A stretch of 64,000 nt of DNA from Chloroflexota bacterium (lineage in GTDB: Bacteria > Chloroflexota > Limnocylindria > P2-11E): positions 153,889-217,888 of the forward strand of contig VBFY01000063.1 in assembly GCA_005889405.1 (NCBI GenBank), written 5' to 3'. The notes under the pieces were generated by a model. The model had not been told where the DNA came from, ran no database searches, and saw only the letters and a program-made list of their open reading frames with translations. The position numbers and the translations under genes were made by a program. The number at the start of each line of letters is the position of its first letter. The first letter of the stretch is position 1. This document shows positions 41,914 to 51,339 of the stretch, piece by piece.

Positions 41914-43388
41914 AGTTTCGTGCGATCCGCGCGTCGGCGCTCGGTCAGGTCGACGCGATCGTCGTTCCGCTCAGCAGCGATGGTGGCGCGCCGACCGGGC
42001 TGCCGCGTTCGGTGAAGACCGTCGTCGATCGGATCGCGAAAGGCGAGGCCGGCGCCGGGCGCCCCTACGGCGTGACGTCCCACCACGGCGAGCCGCTCAT
42101 CGTCGTCGTCGGCGCGGGACGCGCGGCGGACTACGACGCGGAGCGCGCGCGGAACGTCGCCGCCGCCGGCGTGAAGTCGCTGTGGCGGTCGAACGTGAAG
42201 AGGCTCGCGGTCTTCATCGCCCCGAACGGTCTTGGTGAGGACCGGGCGGCGCAGGCCGCCGTCGAAGGCGTGGTCTACGCGATGTGGCGGCCCGAGGCGT
42301 ATCGGACGCGTGCTGAGGAGCACCGGCTCCCGCCGCTCGACAGCGTTCTGCTCGTGACGGCGAAGCCGGCGGCCAAGGCGATCGCGCGCGGCGAGGCAGT
42401 CGGCGACGCGGTGAATCTCCAGCGGCGCCTGGCGAACGAGCCTGCCAACCGCATGACCCCGACGATCCTCGCGAACGAAGCGCGCGCCGCCGCGAAGGAG
42501 TCGGGCGTCCAGTGCGAGATCCTCGACGCCGACCGCTGCCGCGCGCTCGGAATGGGGAGCTACCTGTCCGTCGCACAGGGCAGTCACGAGCCGCCGCGCT
42601 TCGTCGTCATGCGCTATCACGGACGGCGTCGCCGGAATGGCAACGGCCGCGGCGCGCCGAAGTACGACATCGCCTTTGTGGGGAAGGGGATCACCTTCGA
42701 CTCCGGTGGCATCTCGATCAAACCCGCCGACAACATGCACCACATGAAGGCCGACATGACCGGCGCGGCCAGCGTCATCGCGGCGCTCGCGGCCATCGGT
42801 CGCCTGAAGCCCGAGGTGAACGTGCTCGGCGTCGCGCCGTGCACTGAGAACCTGCCCGGCGGCGGCGCGACGAAGCCCGGCGATGTCTTCACGAGCATGA
42901 GCGGGAAGACGGTCGAGGTGATCAACACCGACGCCGAGGGCCGGCTGGTCCTCATCGACGGGATCACCTACGCGCAGCGCGAGGGAGCGCGGCGTGTCGT
43001 CGATATCGCGACCCTCACCGGCGCGGTCAGCATCGCGCTCGGGCCGTACTTCGTCGGTCTGTTCGGAAAGCCCGAGGCTTTCGTCGAGACCGTGCGTGGC
43101 GTGGCCGGCGAGGCGGGGGATCGCGTCTGGCCGATGCCCCTGACCGACGAATACAAGGACGAGATCAAAGGTGAGGTCGCCGACATCAAGAACAGCGCCG
43201 GGCGTGAGGGTGGCGCGATCAAGGCCGCGGCGTTCCTCTGGGCCGCGGTCGAGGACGGTACCGACTGGGCGCATCTCGACATCGCCAGCGTCGACTGGTC
43301 CGACAAGGACCGTGCCTATTCGCCACGCGGTCCTCAGGGCCCCGCCGTCCGGACCCTTGTGGCCCTGGCCGAGAGCCTCGCGTCGTAA
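41910..43388 (+). CDS. pepA: Leucyl aminopeptidase (M17)
   Basis: A two-metal cytosolic aminopeptidase. The 492-residue protein has an N-terminal macro-like domain (to about 170) and a C-terminal catalytic domain. The catalytic domain shows GKGITFDSGGISIKPADNMHHMKADMTGAA with the metal lysine and aspartates, and the M17 signature NTDAEGRLVLIDG. Possible DNA-binding side roles of PepA cannot be judged here. ATG 41910 overlaps the selB stop. A 92-base gap separates it from the next gene. Confidence 0.94.
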   Translation: MKFRAIRASALGQVDAIVVPLSSDGGAPTGLPRSVKTVVDRIAKGEAGAGRPYGVTSHHGEPLIVVVGAGRAADYDAERARNVAAAGVKSLWRSNVKRLAVFIAPNGLGEDRAAQAAVEGVVYAMWRPEAYRTRAEEHRLPPLDSVLLVTAKPAAKAIARGEAVGDAVNLQRRLANEPANRMTPTILANEARAAAKESGVQCEILDADRCRALGMGSYLSVAQGSHEPPRFVVMRYHGRRRRNGNGRGAPKYDIAFVGKGITFDSGGISIKPADNMHHMKADMTGAASVIAALAAIGRLKPEVNVLGVAPCTENLPGGGATKPGDVFTSMSGKTVEVINTDAEGRLVLIDGITYAQREGARRVVDIATLTGAVSIALGPYFVGLFGKPEAFVETVRGVAGEAGDRVWPMPLTDEYKDEIKGEVADIKNSAGREGGAIKAAAFLWAAVEDGTDWAHLDIASVDWSDKDRAYSPRGPQGPAVRTLVALAESLAS

Positions 43389-43480
43389 TGCCACGCGAGG
43401 CCCAGGGGCGAGTAGAATAGAACAAATGAGCGAAGTGCTTCCGCCGACCGGGCCGTGACCGCGAGCGCGCGAGCCCGCGC

Positions 43481-46426
43481 GTGACCGAACAGCTCGCCTT
43501 CGGGCTCGGCGAACCGAAGCCCGACATCCTCGGCGGCCTCACCGACGAGCAGCGCCGCGCCGTCGAGCACGGCACCGGACCCCTGCTCATCGTCGCCGGT
43601 GCGGGCACCGGCAAGACGCACGTTCTCACCGCACGCGTCGTCCATCTCATCGCGGCGGGCGCGGCGAAGCCACACGAGATCCTCGCGGTCACCTTCACCG
43701 AGAAGGCGGCGGCTGGGATGCAGGAGCGCGTCGACCTCAACACGCCTCTCGGGTTGAACGATGCCGCGATCAAGACCTTCCATGGCTTCGGGGACGAAGT
43801 GTTCCGCGAGTTCGCGCTGGAGCTCGGACGCTCGGGCGAGCTCCGGGTCCTCTCGAGCGCCGAGCAGGTGATCTTCGTGCGCGAGCACCTCTTCGACCTG
43901 CCGCTGCGCCGCTACCGGCCCGCCGGCGATCCGCTCGAATACGTACGCGCGCTGCTCGACCTCTTTGGCCGCGCCCGCGACGAGGACGTATCGCCGGAGC
44001 AGTACGCCGCGCACGCGAAGAATCTCCGCGATGCGGTCGGGGTGGGGATCGATGCCGACGTGCGGGCGGACGATGCCGATGCCCAGGAGGAGCTCGCCTC
44101 GGTCTACCAGGCGTACACGGCCCTCAAAGAGAAGGAGGGCGTCATCGACTTCGGCGACCAGATCGCGCTCTGCCTGCGCCTGTTGCGCGATCACCCCGCA
44201 GCCGCGCGCCGGCTCCAGAACCGCTATCGCTACGTGCTGGTCGACGAGTTCCAGGACACCAACGATGCGCAGTTCAAGCTGCTGCGCCTCCTCGTCGAGC
44301 CGCATCGAAACATCACCGCCGTCGGCGACGACGATCAGTCGATCTTCGCCTGGCGCGGCGCGACGCTGGGGAACTTCGACGCCTTCCGCAGCACCTACCC
44401 CGACGCGACCGTGGTCACGTTGGTGCAGAATCGCCGCTCCTCGCAGGGCCTCCTCGATGCGGCTTACCGCCTGATCCAGCACAACCCCGATCGGCTCGAG
44501 ACCCGCCTCGGCGTCGACAAACACCTGCAGGGCCGGACCGAGGCGGCGGAGATCGAGGTCGATCACATCCAGAAGGTGAGCGGCGCCGACGAGGCCGAGC
44601 AGGTCGCGGACGTCATCGCGCGCGAGGCGCTCCGCCACCAGCGCCGCTACGGCGACTTCGCCATCCTGGTGCGCAACAACAGCGACGCGACGCCGTTCCT
44701 CAATGCCCTCGCGCGACGTCAGATCCCGGCGCATTTCTCGGGTGGGGGACAGCTCTACGAGCGGCCAGAGATCCGGCTTCTCATCTCGTTCCTCTCGGCC
44801 GTCGCGCTGCCCTCTGACTCGCGCCACGTCTACAACCTGGCCGTCTCGTCGCTCTACGCCTTCCCCGCGGTCGAGCTCGCGCGCGCGGCTGAGGCCAGCG
44901 GCCGGCGCCAGCGTCCCCTGCGCGATGTGTTCGAGGAGATCGCGCGAGCCGAGTCCGGCTTCTCGGCCGACGCGATCGCGGCGGCGAAGTCGCTCTGCGA
45001 GGACCTCGCGACATACGCGCAGCGAGCGTCGGAGCTGACGACCGCCGAGCTCCTCTATGAGTTCCTCGAGCGCTCGAAGCTTCTCGCCCGCTACCTCGAT
45101 CCGGACTCCGCGCTCGCGGAGGAGCAGGGGCAGAACGTGGCGAAATTCTTCCGCCTGGTCCACTCGGCGGCGCGCACGCTCCCGACCGACCGCGCTTCGT
45201 TCTTCGTTCCGTACCTCGAGCTGCTTCGTGAGGCCGGCGACGACCCGGTCGCCGCGGACTTCGAGGCATCGAGCGAGCGCGTCAACGTGCTCTCGATCCA
45301 CAAGGCCAAAGGGCTCGAGTTCCCGGTGGTCTTCCTGGTCCACTGCACCGATGAACGGATCCCCGGCTCCATGCGCGCGGACGCATTGCCGCTCCCGGAG
45401 GCGCTGACCAAATCGCCGCCCGCGTCCCGCGACAACCACATCGCCGAAGAGCGACGCCTGGCCTACGTCGCGATGACGCGCGCGAAAGACACCTTCTATT
45501 TCTCGAACGCCGTCGACTACGGCGGGACGCGAGCCTTCCGTCCGAGCCGCTTTGTCGGCGAGGCGCTCGGACGCCAGCCCGAGCGGATCTCGGCGCGGCT
45601 CGCGGCCTACGAGGAGCTCCAACGGTTCCAGGTCCCGGCGGAGGAAGCCGACGCGCCGCTGCCGGCGCTAGGACCTGACGATGTCCTGACCGTTTCCTAT
45701 AGCGACATCGACGACTACCGTCGCTGCCCGCTGCTCTATCGGTTCAAGCATGTGTTGCAGATCCCGGTGCTGCCGACCCCGCCGATGATCTACGGCCTCG
45801 CGCTGCACGAAGCGGTGAAGGATTACCTACGGCGCAAACGCGAGGGGGACGAGCCTAGCCTCGCCGATCTTCAGGCGACCTTCCGCGCGGCCTGGCTGGC
45901 CGAAGGCTTCATCAGCCCGGAGCACGAGACCGAGCGCTTCCAGGCCGGGCTCGAAGCGCTGCGCCGGTTCCACGAACAGGAGCGATCTGGGCCGGCGCCG
46001 GACCTGGTCGAGCAGCGATTCTCCTTCATGCTCGGGCGCGACCGGGTCGTCGGGCGCTGGGACCGCGTCGATCAGACCGCCGACGGGGCGAGCGTCGTCG
46101 ACTACAAGTCCACGGCGATCGACGAAGGAAGTGACAGGCCGCAGCAGGCAGCAAATCAGGACCTACAGCTGCGGCTGTATGCGCTGGCCCACGAGAAGAT
46201 GTACGGGACGCGACCAGCGGAAGCCGCTCTTCACTTCCTGGAGACAGGCGAGCGTGGGGTGATCAAGCCGACCGACACCGACATGAGCGTCGTGCGCACC
46301 GTCGTCATGAGCACGGCGGCGAAGATCCGCGCGCGCGCATTCGGCGCGGCGCCGCTCAAGGGTGTGAAGACGTGCCAGCAGTGCGCCTATCACCAAATCT
46401 GTCCCAGCTCGCTGACGGTCCGCTAG
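43481..46426 (+). CDS. UvrD/PcrA-type helicase fused to a RecB-like Fe-S nuclease
   Basis: A 981-residue fusion. The N-terminal two thirds is a superfamily 1A helicase with [15 protein letters not shown] (about residues 38-53), [58 protein letters not shown] and VAMTRAKD. From about residue 740 a PD-(D/E)XK nuclease follows: [20 protein letters not shown] has the catalytic acids and lysine. A cysteine in [12 protein letters not shown] plus [10 protein letters not shown] at the end match the four-cysteine iron-sulfur clamp of AddB/RecB-family nucleases. The likely role is double-strand-break processing or repair. GTG 43481 gives the N-terminus [20 protein letters not shown]. Confidence 0.9.
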   Translation: MTEQLAFGLGEPKPDILGGLTDEQRRAVEHGTGPLLIVAGAGTGKTHVLTARVVHLIAAGAAKPHEILAVTFTEKAAAGMQERVDLNTPLGLNDAAIKTFHGFGDEVFREFALELGRSGELRVLSSAEQVIFVREHLFDLPLRRYRPAGDPLEYVRALLDLFGRARDEDVSPEQYAAHAKNLRDAVGVGIDADVRADDADAQEELASVYQAYTALKEKEGVIDFGDQIALCLRLLRDHPAAARRLQNRYRYVLVDEFQDTNDAQFKLLRLLVEPHRNITAVGDDDQSIFAWRGATLGNFDAFRSTYPDATVVTLVQNRRSSQGLLDAAYRLIQHNPDRLETRLGVDKHLQGRTEAAEIEVDHIQKVSGADEAEQVADVIAREALRHQRRYGDFAILVRNNSDATPFLNALARRQIPAHFSGGGQLYERPEIRLLISFLSAVALPSDSRHVYNLAVSSLYAFPAVELARAAEASGRRQRPLRDVFEEIARAESGFSADAIAAAKSLCEDLATYAQRASELTTAELLYEFLERSKLLARYLDPDSALAEEQGQNVAKFFRLVHSAARTLPTDRASFFVPYLELLREAGDDPVAADFEASSERVNVLSIHKAKGLEFPVVFLVHCTDERIPGSMRADALPLPEALTKSPPASRDNHIAEERRLAYVAMTRAKDTFYFSNAVDYGGTRAFRPSRFVGEALGRQPERISARLAAYEELQRFQVPAEEADAPLPALGPDDVLTVSYSDIDDYRRCPLLYRFKHVLQIPVLPTPPMIYGLALHEAVKDYLRRKREGDEPSLADLQATFRAAWLAEGFISPEHETERFQAGLEALRRFHEQERSGPAPDLVEQRFSFMLGRDRVVGRWDRVDQTADGASVVDYKSTAIDEGSDRPQQAANQDLQLRLYALAHEKMYGTRPAEAALHFLETGERGVIKPTDTDMSVVRTVVMSTAAKIRARAFGAAPLKGVKTCQQCAYHQICPSSLTVR

Positions 46427-46434
46427 AAGCGACA

Positions 46435-46452
46435 CGTCTCTGCGCAGAGACG
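46435..46452. repeat. 18-bp palindrome, copy 1
   Basis: CGTCTCTGCGCAGAGACG is a perfect palindrome in the 44-base gap between the convergent helicase and cytochrome c genes. It can fold as a short hairpin and may act as a terminator for both. A 16-of-18 copy lies at 47675-47692 (see findings). Confidence 0.6.
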
Positions 46453-46470
46453 CTGCTATCTTATTTGGTA

Positions 46471-46902
46471 TCAGCCACCCGAACCCAGCAGGAACGCGAT
46501 CAGCGCGTCGATGTCGGCGTCGCTGAGACCAAGATCGGGCATCACCGCCGTGTATCCGGGAACGTGGTACGCGCCGGGGTCGCGAATGGATTGCCGCACA
46601 TACGCCCGGGCATCGAGGCCCGCGACGCGCGTTGCCGCGCGGTCTGCGAGATGCGTGAGATCGGGGCCGACCTGCATGTGGGCGCTCGGGAGGGAAGCGT
46701 GGGTGTGGCAACCGGTGCAGCCCTTCGTTGCGAACAGGAGCCGGCCGCGCACGCTCGAGGCGGTCGACGCGTAGGGCTGGTCCGAGCTTCTGCTGGTCGC
46801 CGCGGAGCTCGCCGGATTTCCTGTCGTCGGGGCCAGGCTCGCCGCTGTCAACAGCGCGGCGAAGGTCCCGTAGGCGGCGAGCTCCGCGATCGACCTTAGC
46901 AA
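46471..46902 (-). CDS. Small membrane-anchored or secreted c-type cytochrome
   Basis: A 143-residue protein with an N-terminal hydrophobic segment (about residues 8-25, signal or anchor), a polar linker, and a class I cytochrome c domain. The haem site is CTGCH (about residues 62-66, in FATKGCTGCHTHASLP) and the axial methionine is in AVMPDLGLSDADIDALIAFL. It resembles the cytochrome heads fused to or encoded near terminal oxidases, but no oxidase gene is present. TTG 46902 is the start giving the hydrophobic N-terminus. It lies six bases downstream of the next gene on the same strand, so both are probably co-transcribed. Confidence 0.85.
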   Translation of the reverse strand: MLRSIAELAAYGTFAALLTAASLAPTTGNPASSAATSRSSDQPYASTASSVRGRLLFATKGCTGCHTHASLPSAHMQVGPDLTHLADRAATRVAGLDARAYVRQSIRDPGAYHVPGYTAVMPDLGLSDADIDALIAFLLGSGG

Positions 46903-46908
46903 GTCGGG

Positions 46909-47592
46909 TCAGGCCGTCGCTCGCGTGCGTCGAGCGGCGCGGAACATGGTGACAAGTCGCCAGAGGAAGAGCGCTGCTGCGGCCGCGGCGGCGAAGGGCA
47001 ACGCGGTTCGCAACGGGTCGCTGCTTTGGTTCGGCGCCGATGCCGGCGTGTTGGCCTTGCCCGCGACGGCAGCCTTCTCGGCGGCGGCTGCTTTGTCGGC
47101 AGCAGCGGCTTTGTCCGCGGCAGCTGCTTTGTCGGCAGCGGCGGCCTTATCCGCCGGGAGACCTTTGTCTGTCGCAGCCTTGTCGGCGGCCACCTTGTCC
47201 TTGTCGGTGGTCGACGTGCCAGCGGTGCCGAGGACGGTAATGGTTGCGAGGTCCTGTGGCGCGAACGGTCCCTGTGTCACCTGCCAGCTGTACGTGCCGC
47301 CGGCGGGGAAGTAGACGGTCGCCACGTAGTGCCCGACAGCGCCGTCGGACTTACCAGGGAACGAGAGGGTCCTGCCTGTGGTGGCAACGGCGAGGATCTC
47401 CGTCTTGTCGACGTTGATCGGCGTGACGCCGTGCTGGCGGATCGTGTAGCCGAGCGAGTACTCGTGACCGAAGACGAACTGGTCCGGGAGGTTGTCGAAC
47501 GTGGTGACCGCCCAGCCTCCAGCCAGGACGGGCGATGCGAACATGCCGAGCGAGAGCGCGAGGACCGCGACGATGATCGTGAGTGAGCGCAT
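46909..47592 (-). CDS. Exported protein with Ig-like domain and Lys-Ala repeats
   Basis: A 227-residue protein with a signal peptide (about 1-24, ending PVLAGG) and a beta-sandwich domain of about 105 residues (WAVTTFDNLPDQFVFGHEYSLGYTIRQHG ... YSWQVTQGPFAPQDLATITV in outline). Next come five or six repeats of the unit ADKAAA (about residues 135-180), and then a C-terminal membrane helix with a basic tail (FAAAAAAALFLWRLVTMFRAARRTR). The beta domain resembles YtkA/FixH-like periplasmic domains, but I cannot assign it firmly. The repeat is a probable flexible or helical stalk. It is transcribed with the cytochrome c gene. Confidence 0.7.
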   Translation of the reverse strand: MRSLTIIVAVLALSLGMFASPVLAGGWAVTTFDNLPDQFVFGHEYSLGYTIRQHGVTPINVDKTEILAVATTGRTLSFPGKSDGAVGHYVATVYFPAGGTYSWQVTQGPFAPQDLATITVLGTAGTSTTDKDKVAADKAATDKGLPADKAAAADKAAAADKAAAADKAAAAEKAAVAGKANTPASAPNQSSDPLRTALPFAAAAAAALFLWRLVTMFRAARRTRATA

Positions 47593-47674
47593 GCCTGACC
47601 TCCGTTGTGGTGCGGATTGGCGACGCGGCCCACGCCACCTAAGACGCCATACAACCCAGCGCGGCGGCGGTTCC

Positions 47675-47692
47675 CGTCTCTGCGTAAAGACG
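47675..47692. repeat. 18-bp near-palindrome, copy 2
   Basis: CGTCTCTGCGTAAAGACG differs at two positions from the palindrome at 46435-46452. With flanking bases CCCGTCT/AGACGGG it forms a 7-bp stem. It lies between the MFS transporter end and the start of the exported-protein gene, both on the minus strand, so it may end the transporter transcript. Confidence 0.55.
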
Positions 47693-47703
47693 GGCTGGGG
47701 CTC

Positions 47704-48927
47704 TTACGGAGGCGCGGGCTCGGTCTCGCTCACCGGAGGGTGGACGAAGACGGTGAGAAGGATCAGCGCGATGACCATGTTGATCGCGAGCATGAAGAAG
47801 ATCCCGCGGTAGCCGAGGTTCAGGGCTCGCGGATTCAGAAAGACCTCGGCCGCGACGAAGACGGAGAGCGGTATTGCGACGGATTCGGCCGCGGCCTTCA
47901 GGCCGGCGAAGATGCCGGACTCGTCCGGATCGATGAGGGTCGTGAGGAGCGGCCACGAGACAGCGGTCTGCGCGCCGTTACCGACACCCGCGAGGACCAC
48001 GACGACGATGGTCTCGGGTAGCTCGCGGATGACCGTCCCGCCGAAGGCCGCCACGACGAGGGTCGCCCACCCGATAGCGAGTACGCGCTTCTGGCCGTAG
48101 CGATCAGCGACTTTGCCCCAGGCGATCGCCGTCACGGCCGTCACAAGGAGAGCCAGCGCGGCTAGCGCGAGCGCCACCTGGTCCGTGAGGTGGATGTCCG
48201 TTGTGAGAAAGAGGGTCAGGTAGGGAAGGATCGCGCTGAAACCGAAGAAGAACACAAACAGCGTGGCGAGAAACCGAAGTGCCTGGCCGTGACTCAGCGC
48301 GACCCCGAGGTACGTGCGGAGCGCGACATGCTCGGCGCGCGCCGCCACGTCGCGGCGCTCATGGATCCCGCCCACCGTGACCGCGAATGTCGCGACCATC
48401 GCCACCGCGACGCCCCAGTACGCCCATGGCGGCGCGGCCTCGCCCTTGGTGGCCACCACGATCAGGCCGAGGAAGCCGACCTGCCCGATGAGCTGGATGC
48501 CCTGCGACAGCCCCGAGAGGAGGCCACGCTGATGGATCGGCGTGATGTCGGCGAGAAGAGCCGCGTATGGATCGATCGCCGCGTTGAAGAAGATCGAGAA
48601 CAGGAAGATCGACACCGCGAGTGGCACCAGCGACTCAGTCGCGGCCGACGCGACAAGGAAGAACACCGCGGAGAGCGGGATGCAGATAGCGATGAATGGA
48701 CGCCGACGGCCAAGGCGCGTCCAGATGCGGTCGGATGCCGCGCCGACGGTCGGCTGAATGACGACGCCTTCGATGCTGCGCGTGCTCGAGAGAAGTCCGG
48801 TGAGGAGATCAGGCGCACCCGCAGCCTTGAGCGCGAGCGGTAGAAGGAAGTTATTGAACGCGTAGAACGCGCCGGCTCCGATCGAACCAGCGGAGTAGAC
48901 CAGCATCGTGCGTAGGCTGATGTCCAA
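47704..48927 (-). CDS. MFS transporter
   Basis: A 407-residue, 12-helix major facilitator protein. The loop between helices 2 and 3 reads GAASDRIWTRLGRRRPFI, matching the MFS signature. The first half contains DPYAALLADITPIHQRGLLSGLSQGIQLIGQVG, reminiscent of the sugar-type (GPH/SLC45-like) branch. The second half has the parallel signature WGKVADRYGQKRVLAIGW. Substrate is unknown. ATG 48927 is about 110 bases from the divergent rmuC start. Confidence 0.88.
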   Translation of the reverse strand: MDISLRTMLVYSAGSIGAGAFYAFNNFLLPLALKAAGAPDLLTGLLSSTRSIEGVVIQPTVGAASDRIWTRLGRRRPFIAICIPLSAVFFLVASAATESLVPLAVSIFLFSIFFNAAIDPYAALLADITPIHQRGLLSGLSQGIQLIGQVGFLGLIVVATKGEAAPPWAYWGVAVAMVATFAVTVGGIHERRDVAARAEHVALRTYLGVALSHGQALRFLATLFVFFFGFSAILPYLTLFLTTDIHLTDQVALALAALALLVTAVTAIAWGKVADRYGQKRVLAIGWATLVVAAFGGTVIRELPETIVVVVLAGVGNGAQTAVSWPLLTTLIDPDESGIFAGLKAAAESVAIPLSVFVAAEVFLNPRALNLGYRGIFFMLAINMVIALILLTVFVHPPVSETEPAPP

Positions 48928-48993
48928 GGCGCTGCGAGCCTAAGCGCTACTAGAATTGGCATCAAGATGCGCCGACAAGGTTAGAACAGATGT

Positions 48994-49022
48994 TTTACCG
49001 GACCCTCAAAACGTGCGACAAT
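48994..49022 (+). promoter_or_regulatory. Candidate rmuC promoter
   Basis: TTTACC (48994-48999) and GACAAT (49017-49022) are exactly 17 bases apart and each matches four of six consensus positions. They lie in the 114-base divergent gap in front of rmuC; transcription would start near 49029. Confidence 0.4.
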
Positions 49023-49041
49023 CCAGGCGAGGAGGGCGCAA

Positions 49042-50121
49042 ATGGACCTCACGGTCGTGCTCGCAGCCGGCGCGCTCGCGGTCTTGATCGTCGTGCTCGC
49101 GATCGTGATGTCGCGCCGCGCGCCCCCGCCGGAAACCACCGCCGCGCCGCCGTACGAGCTGCTCTCGGCGAGCATCGCGGAGCTGCGCGCCTCGAGCGTC
49201 GCCGCGATGGGCGAGCTTCGCACCGAGGTCCAGCGGACTCTCGGCGCGACCGAGCAGCAGGTCATGACGCAGACGGGGGCGACACAGCGATCGCTACATG
49301 ACCTCTCTCGGCAGCTCGGCGTGCTCAGCGAGCAGAGCATCCGCGTTGGAGAGCTCGCGAAGGACATCGGCTCTCTTCAGGATCTGCTGCGCGCTCCGAA
49401 GCCGCGTGGTGGGTTCGGCGAGCTGATGCTCGAGCGGCTTCTGCAGGACTGCCTGCCGCTGAGCGCGTACGAGATCCAGTTCACGTATCGCGACGGATCG
49501 CGCGTCGACGCGGTGGTCCGTTCCGCGAACCGCCTGGTGCCCATCGACGCCAAATTCCCGAACGAGTCGTACACGCAGATCGCGGCCGCGACCGACGATG
49601 CCGATCGGGCGCGGCGGCGGCGGGCGTTCCTCCAACACGTGCGGCGGCACATCGACGCCGTTGGGCGGTACGTGTCGCCACAGGATGGAACGATCGATTT
49701 CGCGTTCATGTACCTGCCTTCGGAGGCGATCTACTACGAGGTCATGACTCGCGACAGCGTCGACGAGCCGGATCTCGGCAGCTACTTCCAGGAGCGGCAC
49801 GTGATCCCGGCGTCGCCGAATACGCTCCTCGCCTATCTTCAGGTCGTCGCCCTCGGGATCCGCGGCCTCGCGATGCAGGAGCGCACGCGCGAGCTGCAGC
49901 AGAGCATCGCGCAGGTCCGTCGGGAGTTCGAGCGCTTCGTCGGACTGCACGATCAGCTCGGAACGCACCTGGACCATGCGATGAAGAAGTTCGACGAGAC
50001 CGAGCGCGCGCTCGCGCGCGCCTCCGGCGCGATCGAGGGTCTGGCCCAGGTGCCCATCGCCGCGGGCGGTGAACAGGTCGTGCTGCCGCTCGGTATCGAG
50101 AACCGCGGGGACGAGGACTAA
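49042..50121 (+). CDS. rmuC: DNA recombination protein RmuC
   Basis: RmuC proteins limit inversion and other rearrangements; the core looks like a restriction-type nuclease fold. The 359-residue protein has an N-terminal membrane helix (about 5-25), a coiled-coil segment (about 35-115), and the RmuC core with PKPRGGFGELMLERLLQDCLP, VDAVVRSANRLVPIDAKFPNE (acidic and lysine catalytic-type residues), FAFMYLPSEAIYYEV and VIPASPNTLLAYLQVVALGIRG. ATG 49042 follows GAGGAGGG. Length is slightly below E. coli RmuC. Confidence 0.92.
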   Translation: MDLTVVLAAGALAVLIVVLAIVMSRRAPPPETTAAPPYELLSASIAELRASSVAAMGELRTEVQRTLGATEQQVMTQTGATQRSLHDLSRQLGVLSEQSIRVGELAKDIGSLQDLLRAPKPRGGFGELMLERLLQDCLPLSAYEIQFTYRDGSRVDAVVRSANRLVPIDAKFPNESYTQIAAATDDADRARRRRAFLQHVRRHIDAVGRYVSPQDGTIDFAFMYLPSEAIYYEVMTRDSVDEPDLGSYFQERHVIPASPNTLLAYLQVVALGIRGLAMQERTRELQQSIAQVRREFERFVGLHDQLGTHLDHAMKKFDETERALARASGAIEGLAQVPIAAGGEQVVLPLGIENRGDED

Positions 50122-50123
50122 CG

Positions 50124-50483
50124 ATCCGACGCGCTCTTGCGCTCGTCGCCCTCGCCAGCGCGCTCGTCGCAGGCGCCGCGATATTCACGGTCGATCCAGA
50201 CGTTCCGCTCGTCGTCGGGTTCGTCATCGCCACGGTCGCCGTGTGTTCAGGTGCGCTTGCCGCGATGCTGTTCCTCTCGTTGCCGCCGTCCGGGCGCGGT
50301 CGTCGGCAGCGTGCGGCCGCGCCGGCGCTGCGACGCGGCACCGAGGTGACGGTGATCGTCGGGCTGCTCCTGCTCCTGCGCGTCGTTGACGGCCTCACGG
50401 TCATCACCGGTGGCTTCATCGTCCTCGGCTTCGTCATCGCCGAGGTCATCCTGTCGGCGCGTCCGTCACCCTCTTCGCGCTAA
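50124..50483 (+). CDS. Small hypothetical membrane protein with unclear start
   Basis: The frame encodes about 119 residues with four hydrophobic segments (ALALVALASALVAGAAIF; LVVGFVIATVAVCSGALAAMLFL; VTVIVGLLLLLRVVDGLTVI; GGFIVLGFVIAEVIL). The first ordinary start is GTG 50241, which would cut off two helices. Upstream, the only well-placed codon is ATC 50124, just after the rmuC stop and preceded by GGGGACGAGG; reading it as the start gives xRRALALVALAS, which looks like a normal N-terminus. It is either a rare ATC start or a sequence error of one base. No family recognised. Confidence 0.5.
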   Translation: MRRALALVALASALVAGAAIFTVDPDVPLVVGFVIATVAVCSGALAAMLFLSLPPSGRGRRQRAAAPALRRGTEVTVIVGLLLLLRVVDGLTVITGGFIVLGFVIAEVILSARPSPSSR

Positions 50484-50496
50484 CCTCGCCTCACCG

Positions 50497-51339
50497 ATGA
50501 AGAAAGCCGAGGCGCCTTCGGTGGCCGGCGCCACTGACTGGTTCGGCGGCGAGGTCAGCGCGGAGCAGGCGGAGCGTCTCGCCGCCCTCTACGACCTCGA
50601 CGCCCCGCACGGGCCGTCGGCCGCCATCGACTGGTTCCGCGCGATCGCGCGCCGAACCGGCGGACCGATCCTCGAGCTTGGCTGCGGCACGGGCCGCGTC
50701 GCGATACCGCTGGCGCAGGATGGTCACGACGTCGTCGGCCTCGACCGTTCCCCCGCGATGCTCGCGCGCGCCGAGCGGCACGCGAGGCGCGCCGGCGTGA
50801 CACTCCGTCTGGTCGAAGGCGACATGCGCTCGTTCTCCGTCTCCGAAGCCTTCCCCCTCATCGCCATCCCGTTCAACACGTTCCTCATGCTCACCCCCGA
50901 CGAGCGTTGGGCGTGCCTCGCGCGCGTGCGCGAGCATCTCGCGCCCACGGGCCTCGTCGCGATCGACTGCTTCCAGCCGGATCCGGAGCTGATCGTCGGC
51001 CGCGACGGCGGTGTGCGTGAGGAGTGGACGCGCCACGATCCGGAGAGCGGGCGCGAGGTAACGAAGTTCTCGAGCTCGCATGCGAACGTCGACCAGATCG
51101 ACCTGCGCTGGTGGTTCGACGAGGTCGACGAGGATGGCCACGTGACGCGCTGGCAGCGCGCCACGACGATGCACTACCTCTATCGCCGCGAGGCCGAGCT
51201 CATGTTCTCGGCCGCCGGCTTCGAGATCGACGCACTCCAAGGCGACTACGACGGATCGCCCGCGGGTGGCGCCTCGCCGAAGCTGCTCGTCGTCGCGCGG
51301 CGACGCGAGCGTGGCGCCGGCCGAGAGCGCAGGGGGTGA
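50497..51339 (+). CDS. Class I SAM-dependent methyltransferase
   Basis: A 280-residue Rossmann methyltransferase. Motif I is ILELGCGTGRVAIPLA (about residues 54-69), motif post-I is VVGLDRSPAML, and a later GDMRSF carries the adenine-contact acid. A beta-rich C-terminal half ends in LLVVARR. The substrate is unknown. It stands first in a chain of coupled genes ending at 59642; its stop overlaps the deacylase start as GTGA. Confidence 0.85.
   Translation: MKKAEAPSVAGATDWFGGEVSAEQAERLAALYDLDAPHGPSAAIDWFRAIARRTGGPILELGCGTGRVAIPLAQDGHDVVGLDRSPAMLARAERHARRAGVTLRLVEGDMRSFSVSEAFPLIAIPFNTFLMLTPDERWACLARVREHLAPTGLVAIDCFQPDPELIVGRDGGVREEWTRHDPESGREVTKFSSSHANVDQIDLRWWFDEVDEDGHVTRWQRATTMHYLYRREAELMFSAAGFEIDALQGDYDGSPAGGASPKLLVVARRRERGAGRERRG

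Noticed and set aside
38088..43388. Search for tRNA-Sec (selC), selD or a UGA-containing selenoprotein gene near selA and selB
   Set aside because: The gaps are too short for a 90-base tRNA, and no in-frame UGA that would join two conserved halves of a protein was seen. These parts must lie elsewhere.
43426..43458. Ten-codon frame (ATG to TGA) before the helicase gene, as a possible leader peptide
   Set aside because: No ribosome-binding site, no regulatory codon run and no attenuator hairpin; short frames like this are frequent by chance.
47090..47160. Tandem-looking repeats near the exported protein, considered as a CRISPR array
   Set aside because: They are coding repeats of the unit ADKAAA in frame, without unique spacers.
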